A DNA stretch of 64,000 nucleotides from Cydia pomonella. Its lineage: Eukaryota > Arthropoda > Insecta > Lepidoptera > Tortricidae. Under the pieces are notes generated by a model. It did no database searches and was not told the DNA's origin. It saw only the letters and a program-made list of their open reading frames with translations. The translations under genes and the position numbers were made by a program. Shown here one piece after another: positions 11,500 through 23,900 of the stretch. The stretch lies in assembly GCF_033807575.1 (NCBI RefSeq), contig NC_084703.1:992001-1056000 (forward strand). The letters are read 5' to 3'. The first letter of the stretch is position 1. The number at the start of each line of letters is the position of its first letter.

Positions 11500-11879
11500 G
11501 AACAAATAAGCCATTAAATTAAAATAATAAATTATCATATAAAAATATTGCATTTAAAAGTAGTCTATATTGCGTGAAACCGTCTACCTAGAGTTGGCTT
11601 CCATTGACATGTATTTTCAAGTGACAACGCTACAGCCAATCACAGCGCCTCATTTTATAATAGACCAATCGTAGTTCGGGTGGTTTAAATTGACTAATCA
11701 TGGTCAAATGAAGTTTCGTCGAAGAAAACAAGACCTGAACTTTGACGAGTTGCAATTGGCCCGTTATTAGTATTGCGTGTTTTAATAGTGGGGTCACGTC
11801 ACTTTAACGCTGATATTTTGTTTGACATTAGTCTTCTATGTTTTTTTCGTTCGCTGATTTGAAATGATATAGTTTTACA
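11500..11879 (+). promoter_or_regulatory. Putative promoter / 5' UTR of the PTP1B-like gene
   Basis: Contains forward CCAAT motifs at 11636 and 11665, an inverted one (ATTGG) at about 11755, a TATA-like TTTTATAATA at about 11651, and GGGTCACGTCAC at 11791. This is motif sighting only; the transcription start cannot be placed. Confidence 0.35.
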
Positions 11880-11966
11880 ATGAACGGGGATAGTGTTACT
11901 GTTAGCGGTGTGGAGGCCGAATACACGGACATTGCGAGCAGAAATGCGTGGGCTCTCGTGTATCAG
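11880..11966 (+). CDS. Ptp61F: Ptp61F exon 1
   Basis: 29 codons, MNGDSVTVSGVEAEYTDIAS onward, ending at donor CAG|gtaagt in phase 0. The start is the only ATG in this frame and fits the family's short N-terminus. Confidence 0.88.
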
Positions 11967-14900
11967 GTAAGTTGGCGGCATCGGGAAATTGCCACGACGC
12001 TAATGTTGTTTGATAACCAATAGTGGTGTTTCGCAGAAAATCGGCCGGGAGTGTCAGGCGTACGGATACACATGCACCGAGGCGAAGAAGCTGGAGAATA
12101 AGCCGTTGAATCGGTACCGGGACGTGAATCCGTACGACCACAGCCGTGTTATCCTGAAGCGATGCGAGAGGGACTACATAAACGCCAACTTAGTCAAGGT
12201 AGGTCGCGGAATTCTGTTCCAAATTCAAATTTCGTTCATGTTTATTTTAAGCGTGCGATTTTTCATTTTAATTATAGTCATAGATTATGAATAATGAAAT
12301 GCTCAGTTTTTTTTAATGATATTTTGTTATGATATTTGTCTTTAATTAGGTTAGTAGACCACTCAAATATAAGTAACGATATAATTAAATAAGTGAAGGT
12401 TTAGGCTCCTATCACCAGCAGAGTGACGTTTTTTAACAATGTCATCATCCCATCTCATTAGAGGTCTCTTTGCTCCTCTCTCTCCCTCTTGGGTACCATC
12501 GGGTGACTTGCTTGCTCCATTTATCTGTGCCTCGGATGATATGGCCAGCCCATTTCCATTTATGTCTTCTAATTTTTATGGCAATGTCTTGGACTTTCGT
12601 CCTATTCCTAATTAGGGTGTTTCGTAGCCGGTCAGTCTTCCGTACACCTATCACCTGTCTTTAAAAAGAGCACTCCGATCTCGGTCAATCGGTCAAACAA
12701 ACTAGTTCGCTCTTTTAGGTCCTTTAGTTCAGGAGCAAATCTCGAGATCTGAATGAGGATGACTAGGTATGTATCTTGCTCTCATTCGCAAATAAACTAA
12801 TAATAGTGAGAGTGTGAAAAAGCGAGTTTCTCCTTGACTCATTCCGATCATTCGCTCCCGACCAATGTGTTACTAGGTCATGACGTACCGACTACTGAAC
12901 TAAAGGACCGAGACCGATTAAGAGTGCTTAAGATGAACTAGTTCCTTTCGGTCCATGGTGGGATTTAATTCCTTTTATTTCTTCGGTCCTGATCGACTCA
13001 AGCCTACATTGAAATTAGCTGAAACATTGAAAACAATGGAATTTCCTTAAAATTTTTAGAAGCTTATATTTAGTTTCACCTTCCCGTTGCCTGTTTGTCG
13101 GTCTGAAATCAAATCTGGCAAGTTAAATTTGACCCACTTCCTGGGGTGGGTCGGACTCTACATCTACCCACTTCCTGGTTTCGAATGAAGCTAAAAATTT
13201 GCATGCATATGTAAGTTGGGTGAAAATGCAATATATATATATATTATAGGACATTATTACACAAATTGACTAAGTCCCACAGTAAGCTCAATAAGGCTTG
13301 TGTTGTGGGTACTTGGACAACGATATACACCGTGTTTTTTTGATTTGCGTTAATTTCGAGGGTGCATTCCTGAGCTTAAATTAAGTAACTTTCTCAAAGA
13401 CACCAATATTCTAATTAACTCCATTTCGGAGATAATCAATCACTAATTTTTATCTTATAAGGCCCTTACGAGCGTGTACACTTGCCTTAGGGCCTGTTTA
13501 CTTATTGATTAGTGTTTAGTGCGAGTTCATACATTTGCTACTAAACGTAAGTACTATCTCGGACGATCGACGTTCGAAGTGACATTGATACGTCACAGTT
13601 TTCAATTGTTTTGTTGAGTTAAATGTAATGCCCGAGTTACAACAACGCTACATGCAACATTTAGTTACTTTTTATAAATAAAAAAAAAGTAAAAAAAAAC
13701 AAAAAAAATATTTTTTTTTTGAAAATTAACTATGCCATTTAGTTTCCTTAAACGTACTTACCGATACCCCGAGGTTAACGAAATTCAATAAAAACACGGT
13801 GTATATAATTATATAAATATTTATAAATACTTAAATACATAGAAAATAATATTATGGTACAGTCAGCATCAAAAGTAGCGGATGAAACAACGCGCCAAAA
13901 GTATCTGATATTCCGGATAACTTTTCCAATAGATAAATTTCTAAAATTCGCGTTCAAAAGTATATATTGTACAGTCTTAGTTGTTCTATATTAAGGACAT
14001 TAGTTTTTGTTAAGCTGTTACAGAATGGTAGATACTTATGAAACGTTATTTGATACGCTACTTTTGATGCTGACTGTACCATCAAGCTGATCTGATGATG
14101 GAGACAGGAGGTAGCCACAGGAGCTCTGTCATAAAACAACGCAACCTAATTATGTTTGGGGTTTTTAGAATTGTCTTAATAAGTATTAGATGCCTGTGGA
14201 AAGGTACAGTCATACCAGAATATTGACTGGACACTGTAAGTTGAACAAACACATGTTTCAAATTGGGAAGAAACAAGACGCGACATGCAGGTTCTGCAAG
14301 GAGTCAGAGGAGACTGCAATGCACATTCTCTGTTCCTGTGGACCACTAATGTCAAAAAGAAGTACCCACTTAGGGCGGCACGTATTGCAACCCTATGAGG
14401 TACAGAACATTACGGCCCAAAGAATCTGGAATTTCCTGGATTCAACGGGCATCAGTAATGAACTTTAAAGGGCTGTCACAATAGATCACGACCTGGTCGA
14501 CGTGGCACTCAAAGGCCCGAAACCCCAATAATAATAAATAATAAGGTACAGTCAGCGATAAAAGCTTGTACCAAAAATGAAATTTTTGCCGAAAACTTAT
14601 TTTTATTATTTTAGTACCAGTTTCTGATGGCAACTTTGTCTGATTGAGATAATGATGATTGATGATTCCCCTAGGACTGTCCTGGAACAGGGCCAAGACG
14701 GTTGCTCAAGGTGTGGAAGGATCTTGTGGAGGCCCTATGCACCCCCGCGGTACCCCCCCCCCCCAGGCCCGAAACTACCTCCTTACCAAATTTCATCTAT
14801 ATTGGTTCAGCAATTTAAGTGTGAAGAGGTCACAGACAGAGCTATTTTGTTGTTGTTGTCCTAAGGCACCCCAGTGGTGCAAAGTGCCTTCACGAGCTTG

Positions 14901-17900
14901 CCTTGTAGATGTAGTGTAGGGACGCCCGGCCGGAAGCAGGCGGGCTGTCGATCGCGTGCTGCGTTCATTCAGCCCAATTCCCTGAAGTTGGAGCTGCAGG
15001 TTACTGTCCCGGCGGCATTCCCATACCAATCTCCTCAAATCTGGGAACCTTCTGGCCTCGCTCCAGGTCAACCCGACCACTCATAGCGCATTTATGACCG
15101 TTGCAAAGAGTGTACAAGACACCCGGAGCCATTGTATTGTATTTATTTATTTGCAAAGAATAAGTATGTACAAAAGTGTCTTAGGTGGTAAGTGACAATT
15201 GGCCATGGCTTCCGTCTGACGGTTTCTAACCAAAAGCAGTAGTAGTGTTATTCGTTTCCCCTCTTCGAATATTATGTCCTATCTATTTCCATTATTTTGC
15301 ATTTTAATATTAACTAGCTTTTGGTGGTGACTCTTTGTCTGCGTGGATGAGTAATTTGGGTAGCTCATTTTTTTAAATCTGCATTTTAATGTGTCCCCTT
15401 ACAGAGTTTCACCCCAAATGCATAAACGTTCTTTATTTCTTACGAAAAGTTAAATGATAAAAGTCTTATACTTAGTCTTTTTAGGGTTCCGTAGTCAACT
15501 AGGAACCCTTATAGTTTCGCCATGTCCGTCTGTCTGTCTGTCTGAGGCTTTGCTCCGTGGTCGTTAGTGCTAGAAAGCTGAAATTTGGCATGGATATATA
15601 AATCAATAAAGCCGACAAAGTCGTACAATAAAATCTAAAAATTTTTTTTTAGGGTACCTCCCCTACACCTAATTTGGGGGTGAAATTTTTTTTTGCTTCA
15701 ACCCTACAGTGTGGGGTATCGTTAGAAAGGTCTTTAAAAACTAATAGGGGTCTTCAACAAACATTTTTTGATAAAGTGAATATATTCGGAGATAATCGCT
15801 CCGAAAGAAAAAAAAATGTGTGTCCCCCCTCTAACTTTTGAACCATAGGTCCAAAAAATATGAAAAAAATCGTGGACGTAGAGCTTAAGAAATACATTAA
15901 ATGAAAACTATAGCGGACATGATCTTCATAGTAAAAAAACGTACACCCACAGTTCATCCCTTGGTTAACAATCTACCATACTTTAAGCTCCAGTTTAGCT
16001 TATTGTGACGGAAGAGTAGTTACTCTAGTTACGGAACCCTACACTGAGCGTGGCCCGACATGCTCTAGGCCGGTTTATTTCTAAAGAAATTATTGATTTA
16101 GACTTGACTGGGATATGGACGTGATTACCTTTCATATTGCTTTTGAGCTCCCGATATTTCGACGCAGTAACGTTGAAAGCGAACGCAGCCAAGGCGCACG
16201 AATGAGGGTAGACCGAGCGCAACACCCACCCATCTGCCCGCCTGATGGTAAGCAGTATCCGTAGCCTATGTACGCCTGCAACTCCAGAGGAGTTACATGC
16301 GCGTTGCCGACCCTAATCTCCTCCCACCCCTCGTTGAGCTCTGGCAACCTTACTCACCGGCAGGCGCACAACACTATGAGTAGGGTCTAGTGTTATTTGG
16401 CTGCGGTTTTCTGTAAGGTGGAGGTACTTCCCCAGTTGGGCTCTGCTCTAGATCTGGAATGACATCCGCTGCGCTGTGCCCTACCACACAAAGCGAAATG
16501 ACATACAGCGAAATGGCTGCGTGATGTAGCGCACGCAAGGTTTCGCCGAACGGGGCTTGACTCACATAAACAATACTATAAGGATTTAAAAAACATAGTC
16601 AATACAGCAATTTTTACCGAACAGTCAGCCTTTTATCAGACATATATTACAAATAATCAAAAAAAACCCAGAGTTCTGTGGCAAAATATAAAAAATTACG
16701 TAGTCGATTTTAAAAAACCTAATGATTTGCCTCCTAATTTTAATAATCCAGATCAGATTAACAGTCACTTTCTTAATTTACCTACAAGGAGAGGTGTCAC
16801 GTTAACCAGTTTAATGTATTATGAGTTTCATAGATTTGGTTCCGGGAAGTTCATGTTAAAACCAGTAGATGAAGGTACTGTTTTGAGGATCATTAAATCC
16901 TTTTCAAGCAACGCAGTAGGCACTGACAACATCACGTTAGATATGGTTGAACTTACCTTGCCTAGAACTTTACACATCATCACAAGCATTATCAACCAAT
17001 CCATCTGCACTGGTATTTTCCCTGATGGCTGGAAATCAGCGATAGTTAGACCTATACCCAAAACACCTGAACCTACTGACTTAAAAGACCTCAGGCCTAT
17101 TAGCATCCTGTGTTTCGTGTCGAAAATTCTAGAGAAAGTAGTATGTCGGCAATTAACAGACTTCTTAGAAACAAATAACATATTACCAAATAAGCAGTCC
17201 GGGTTTCGAAAAGCGCGCAGCACAGCCACTGCACTCTTGGACGTGATCGATGACATATTAACAGCGCAGGATAAAGGAGAGGTATCTATCCTAGTCCTCC
17301 TGGACTTTTCCCGCGCCTTCGACACTATTAATATATCGCTATTGTTGTCTAAACTTGCTTACTATGGTTTCGACGTCGGCACCATAAAATGGTTTGATAG
17401 CTATCTCTCAGGCCGTTCTCAGAAAGTTGGGCTTCGTAATTATTCTGGACTGACAGATTACTCTTTAAATACATCTGTAACTTGCGGAGTCCCTCAGGGT
17501 TCGATTCTGGGTCCCGTTTTATTTATTTTGTACGTGGCTGACATTACGAGTTGCATAAAGAACTGTCACTATCACATGTATGCAGATGACCTACAAATTT
17601 ACAAAACATTCCACCCTCGGGAGATACAAACTGCCTTGGAGCTATTGAATCAGGATCTTGATCGTATCGATGTTTGGTCTGAACAATGTGACTTAGTCCT
17701 TAACCCCAACAAGTCAAAGTTTCTAGTGCTCGGCACTAAAGGCCAAGTCGACAAACTCGCCAGCTTTGATATCAATGTTGTGCTCGGAAGGGATCGCCTC
17801 GAACGAGTCTCGGCGGCCCGTAACCTTGGCCTAATCTTAGACGAGCGCTTGCGTTTTGAACAACATGTACTCAATGTCGCTAAAAACTGCTACTATAGAT

Positions 17901-20900
17901 TGAGAGTACTATACCAGGTTCGTCAATATCTCAGTGTCGACCTTAGAATAAAATTATGCGACACCTTAATATTATCCAAACTCAACTATGTCGATACTGT
18001 GATTAACGGTTGCTTGCTGGCTCGTTCAAAGGCGCTCCTACAACGCATCCAGAATGCTTGTGCCCGTTTCTGTTTTCCCATCCCTCCACGTGCTCATGTC
18101 ACTCCTTATCTTAACAGTGGTAAGATGTTGAAAATGGAAGCACGTCGATCATTGCACTTTGCGACCTTACTTTTCGGTGTGGTAAATTTTCAACAACCCC
18201 AATACCTTTTTAACAAGTTGTCGTTCTCCTCCCGTCCAATGAGAGATGGCATTCGACTTCTCTGTCCGAGGCACGGCAGTTCAGCAGCATTTCGTGGCAG
18301 TTTTCGCTACTCTGCTACGAAATGCTGGAACAACATACCCCCTCCAATACGTAACTCTAAGACATTACTCACTTTTAAACTTAAATTTAAACAATATCTT
18401 TTCAGCTTCCAACTGCCGTGTTCTTCGCGTTCCATGCACCTTAGTTAGATTATAATTATTTTATGTTATAAATTGAATTATTTATCTATTTTTAACGAGT
18501 TGCCTTTTTATGTATATATGCTCTACTATATATTAAACTAAATACATGTCTGACTTTACCTGTTTATATTTTTATATATTTTTAGATATTCCCAACCCAC
18601 TCACTTCCGCTTTGAAAATTTTTCCGTGCATTAGTTTCTAACTTGTGTTAAATATTAATACTTGCTAAATCACTGTCTGACACTGCCTTTACTGTTCCGA
18701 GCTATCTTCTTGCCCTGGGCTCCACGGAAGACCAGCGCTGTAGCATATATATGTTAGAGCATATGCTGAGTGGTGTCCAATTGTAGCCTCTATTACAGCA
18801 TCATCACTGTAACTTTTGCATGTTAGTATAAGTTACAAGTAGTTATAACTGTTTAGTGTATTAGATCTTCTTTCTTACTTTTTTTGTTTTCTAATGTGGT
18901 GCTGTTTGTAGATGGTTTTGCAATAAACGTTTTTCTATTCTATTCTATTCTACACAATGCCCATACCTCTCTTAAGCCCATACCTCTCTTATTATATATA
19001 TTAGGTATTTAAAAGAGTAAAAAAACCATAATTAGGTATGTTATCCGCCAAGAAAATTCCTCAAGTCAATTAATTTTACTCGATCTGCCAGAACTTACAG
19101 AAGTTTTACTACGATATATTACTTAACGTAACAACGAAACTGCTGTTACCGTGCTATTTTGTTAATAGGAATATATCGGAATGATTTGTTAATTAATAGT
19201 AATCTAGTTTTGCAATATTTGCTATTAATTCGCCCTAGTAAAGAACCTAAAACGAGATCGAATATTTAGCCATTTGAGGGTAGATGAAAACATTACACGA
19301 TTAAACGAAATAGGTTAATGCCTGAAGATGAAGGAACAAATCCAGGCCGTTCCAGGCTGGTTGGTTAACCGAGAAATGTTTATGTTTGCCTGTGGGTGGT
19401 ACCTATAGTTTATTTTTAACTGAATTCAATTATCCTGGCATCTTCCAGTTTTTGCGACGAGGCTTAAAAGGTAAACCTACGGAGCCATTATTAAAATTAA
19501 CCATTATTAAGATTATTATAATGTAATGTTTACCCAGGTATTGGCTGTTGTATTTATAAATGTTGTTATGTATTTTTCATGTAACTATATGATGTTACTA
19601 TAAATGTTGTACTGACTTGTAAAAGAGCCCTTGTGGCCTACTTGCAGAATAAATTTTTGAATTTTGTATTTGAATTTTAACATTAAAAACAATTTTTTAA
19701 GTTTTTTTTAACCATAAATAAATGAGAATAAGAGGCGTATTGTAATTATTTATTACAAGCTTTTATTTACTTTCACCTGACCGTTGTGTTTGTAATCAAA
19801 TCTTGCAAGTTAAATTTGACCCACTTCCCGGTTTCCGATGGAGCTGAAAATTTGCATACATATGTAATTTGGGTGACAATGCAATATTATTGTACCATCG
19901 AGATGATCTGATGATGGAGACAGGAGGTGGCCACAGGAACTCTGTGATAAAACAACGTAACCTAATTGTGTTTGGGGTTTTTAGAATTGTCTCGATGAGT
20001 ATTAGTTACTTGTGGAAAGAAAAGTACAGTCAGCGATAAAAGCTTGTACCAAAAATGAAATTTTTGCCAAAAACTTATTTTGTTATTTTACAATTACCAC
20101 TCACAGTGCAGCCTTTTTTTTTATACCACGACGGTGGCAAACAAGCATACGGCCCCCTGATGGTAAGCAGTCACCGCAGCCTATGGACGCCTGCAACTCC
20201 AGAGGTGTTACATGCGCGTTGCCGACCCTTTAAAAACCTGTACACTACTTTTTTGAAGAACCCCATACTGTAGACCCTCGGGAAAACCTCGGAAGGGAGC
20301 TCATTCCACAGCCGGAGCGTCCGCGGGAGGAAATTCCTCTTGAACCGCACAGTACGCGACCATTTAGGTTCTAAGGTGTGAGGGTGAACACCCTGCCGAC
20401 GGCGAGTGGTGCGGTGATAGAAAGTGCCCGTTGGCCTCATGTCAAACAATTCCTCAGAGCACAGCCCATTGTACAAGCGGTAGAACACACACAAGGAGGC
20501 AAAGTCTCTCCTTAGACTTAAAGGTTCAATACCGCCTTACGTGTTAATCAGTGTTACTTATGTCTAACATGCAGATAGGTACTTAATTAATGGCCTGTTT
20601 CAGAATGTCATTGGATAGTTAAAGCATAGTTCATATAGAATTGGTACGCACTAGAAGATTGTTATTTTTTTAAGTTAATAAAATAAGAAAGTTATGAATG
20701 GTGAATTTTAAATAGTAATGTATTTAGCTTTCAAATATGTATAAATTTAAAAAAAATCTCTGTTATGTTAATAATTACGAACTGTTCTCATAATGGACCC
20801 CCGTCATTTTCTGCACAACACTTTTGTCGACATTTTTGGCGTGTTGATTTCTTGTAGATCGCAATGAATTGATACCCTGGACAATTTGACAAGTCTTATT

Positions 20901-23900
20901 TTATTTTATTTCATGATTGCCCAATAGTATTTGATAGATTGAAATTGGGGACAATTCGAAGGATTCATCTCGCGGGGTATGTATTTGGCCTGATTATTAG
21001 CATACCATGCCAAAACTTTTTTTGAGTAGTGGCAGCTGGCTAAATCTGGCCAACATTTCACAGGACCGTTATGGGATCTAATAAATGCCAATTCTCATTT
21101 CTCTAAGCACTCTTTAATATAAAGGACCGACTTCATTTTTGACTATGTTATAAAACTTTTCGTCTTACAGCCGCAATTACAAATTCCTTGCCATATCATA
21201 TGTTTTTTTGCGAACTTGTCAAGTTTCACGAACTTATATTTTTCTGGTAAATGACCTCTATTATTGGCCATATAAAACTTCGAACCGAGTAGTTGATTAA
21301 AATCGAGTTTTACATACGTCTTGTCGTCCAACTACGAGCAACCTTCGAATTCTGTCAATACTGGGTCGTACAATAGTCGAGCTAGTGTTTTAGCTTGTCG
21401 GATCTGTTTAACAGTCCGATTTGGCTGTTTTATTGCTCGATAGCTCTTATAGCCACCTCTAAGGTGAATCATCTTTATCTTTCTAGAAGTTTCTTTGATT
21501 TTTTGGGATAAATCGTAATTAGACCGTCCTGAATTTTGTTTGAGTGACCTTGGGTCTTTTTTTCCCAAAATCTTATTTGTCCCAGACCTCCGATTAGTTT
21601 GTGTTTTCCTGTCAGCTGATAGAGTCTCCTTGTAACGTTTTATGACCCCACAAATACTAGCTTTTAACATCTTAAGCGACTTAGTTGTCTTTGTCCGGGA
21701 TCGATAAGAATTTTCGAAGTATTTGTGCACAATCAATCTCCTGTTCTCAATTTTAATGGTCGAAAACTTTAAAATGCAAAAAGCTAGGAAAAAAATATTT
21801 TGACAATTAATACTTTGAAGTTTGGTGATTGAACTGTAATTATCAATTTTTTTCCCGCCATGGAATTATTATTTTTTAAACATTGCTAATTATGTCCCAA
21901 TTCTATATGAACTATGCTTTAATTTACACATAAACTGCCAGATAAAACTACCAACAAGTATATTTAACCATAGAGACTACATCTCTATTGTATTGTAGTA
22001 ATTATTTATTTTAAGATGATTTCTGCCAAATGTGTAGACATTTGGCAGAAATTATCTTCCGTATACAATTGCCAACCCTGAATAATATATTTATGAAAAA
22101 ATATTTAATAAAATTTCCACTTAATGTAATTAAAATTTAAAAACAAAGTGTATCATTCTTATTTGTCCAGCCTGTATGTATACCCTGGCATTCGCGAGCT
22201 GATCCGTAATATAATTAATATGATATGACCTTAAGGCTTCTGAACGATATTGCAATTCTATTATTATAGAGAATCGATAGTGATGTGGGTAGTCCACCTT
22301 TTCCATCTGTTACATATTCAGACTAATTATACATCGATTTATTTTTTAAATACTAGCAGGCTATAGAATTAACCCGCGTTGTTACGAGACAGATACGACC
22401 TTCAAGAAAAGAGCGTACTCCCATATTGAAGCTACTTTTCCACCGGAGATGTGCGAGGTTTCGAATAGGGCTCCTGATATCCGTGATACACGCCGATCCG
22501 TAGCTACGGGTTCTTAAGCCCGGCGGTACTAAGATCACGATTTCACGAACACGGCAAGGTACGTACCTCGTACCTGCGTTCGCGTGCGGATTCACGTGAC
22601 ACGCCGTGACCGTGACACGCCATGATACGTAGCCCGTACCTGCGTTCGTGCGCGGAGCTTCGGGCTCGGTTCCGTTGGATAGGCACTTATCGCACGTCTC
22701 GTAGGTTCGACACGCCCGGGAGAAAAATAAATAAGGACTAGGTGTTATTGAATTGAGTTACCACTTAGTATATTGAATACGGGACGTACATCGGACAAAC
22801 ATTTACGTGTGAATTAAACTTAAATTGTATTTTTGCATCGATTTGAATATAATGGTTATATCTAAATAATTTATGGGGTTATTCTGTTTTTTGTATAACC
22901 AGCTATTGATTTTAGTCAAAACTAGTGACCTGCTCGTTGCATAGCACTAATATAAATATAAGGTGTAAAACTCCCTAGTAAGTATCATTATAAAATTATG
23001 AACTTAAGCAACGCTGTGCTACTGGTTGTCAAAGTCAAAGAATATAACGTAGCCTAAATATAAACAAGGCAATCCTAACCCAAAGAAACAAAAGGGTAAA
23101 TTTCTGCAAATCTTTGGTAGGTATGATAAAGATAATACAGGTAAACAAATTCAACAAAAACACATGTACGGGGCCACGGAAAAAAAAGTACGCAGCTGCA
23201 GTACTTATCAGTTTCGGACTTTCGGCACATTAAAGAGTACTGTTTTGTTTCTAGATTGAAGGTAATAATGACATATTATTGTTAGAGTGTTTTATTGTAT
23301 GACTAACAAGCTAAGCCAACATACCGGTTTTTTTTGTAGATAATAAGTGCAGTTGCACGTGCAGACAAAGATAATAAGATTTGCGAGCGACTTATTAAAA
23401 TGAAACAAACCATATACATAAGTAGCTGTGGGCTTTACCTTTTGTTCGTGAAGTTGAAAGAAGTGACCGCGATGTTTTGTTTTACAAATTCGTGGTATTT
23501 TTTATTTAATCTGGAGGGGGCAGTTTAGAATTTTGAACCGCATTCATTGTCATTAGTTACTCCTGACATCACAGTTGGTCTTCAAGTTTTAATTTAGCCG
23601 TGATTTTAAAGTTATTTTTGTTGTTGTTTCGTAATTATTTTTTTTGTTATTGTTAGTGTATGATTAGTGTTACTCTAATGGTGTGTTTAAACTATTAACA
23701 ATGAAGAGAAGTTGGGTGTGGAGATATGCCACCAGAGTAGGGTTGCCAGATCGAAAGGCGCTATTATCGGGAAAAGATATCAATTTTTCGGGATTTTGGG
23801 ACTGAAGTCGGGAAAAAAACGTTCAAATTATAGTAATTGTATTAATAACAACGATATTTTACATTATTGGCACTACGTCAGCTGCTCTGCCCATAGACGT

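Larger units (their letters stand above)
7391..11500. other. Divergent intergenic region, repeats only
   Basis: Between the two head-to-head genes. Contents: an RT fragment, two foldbacks, a 61-bp tandem array and a GGTTCCGT-related repeat. I recognise nothing at 7391-8150, 8570-8825 and 9270-9960. Confidence 0.55.
13055..14205. repeat. Interspersed repeat split by three nested insertions
   Basis: 13055-13240 and 14077-14205 match one contiguous repeat at 19760-20025 (shared text GTTAAATTTGACCCACTTCC and GATCTGATGATGGAGACAGG). Between them lie a SINE, a CACCGTG element inside the SINE, and a CAGTCAGC element. The outer repeat is therefore the oldest layer. Confidence 0.75.

Noticed and set aside
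16828..17325. 165-codon minus-strand frame opposite the LINE RT
   Set aside because: Shadow of the genuine RT frame on the plus strand; no recognisable motifs of its own.
22360..22745. CpG-rich block as a host promoter or CpG island
   Set aside because: It has a diverged inverted relative at 24780-25000 and no adjacent first exon, so a repeat is the simpler reading.
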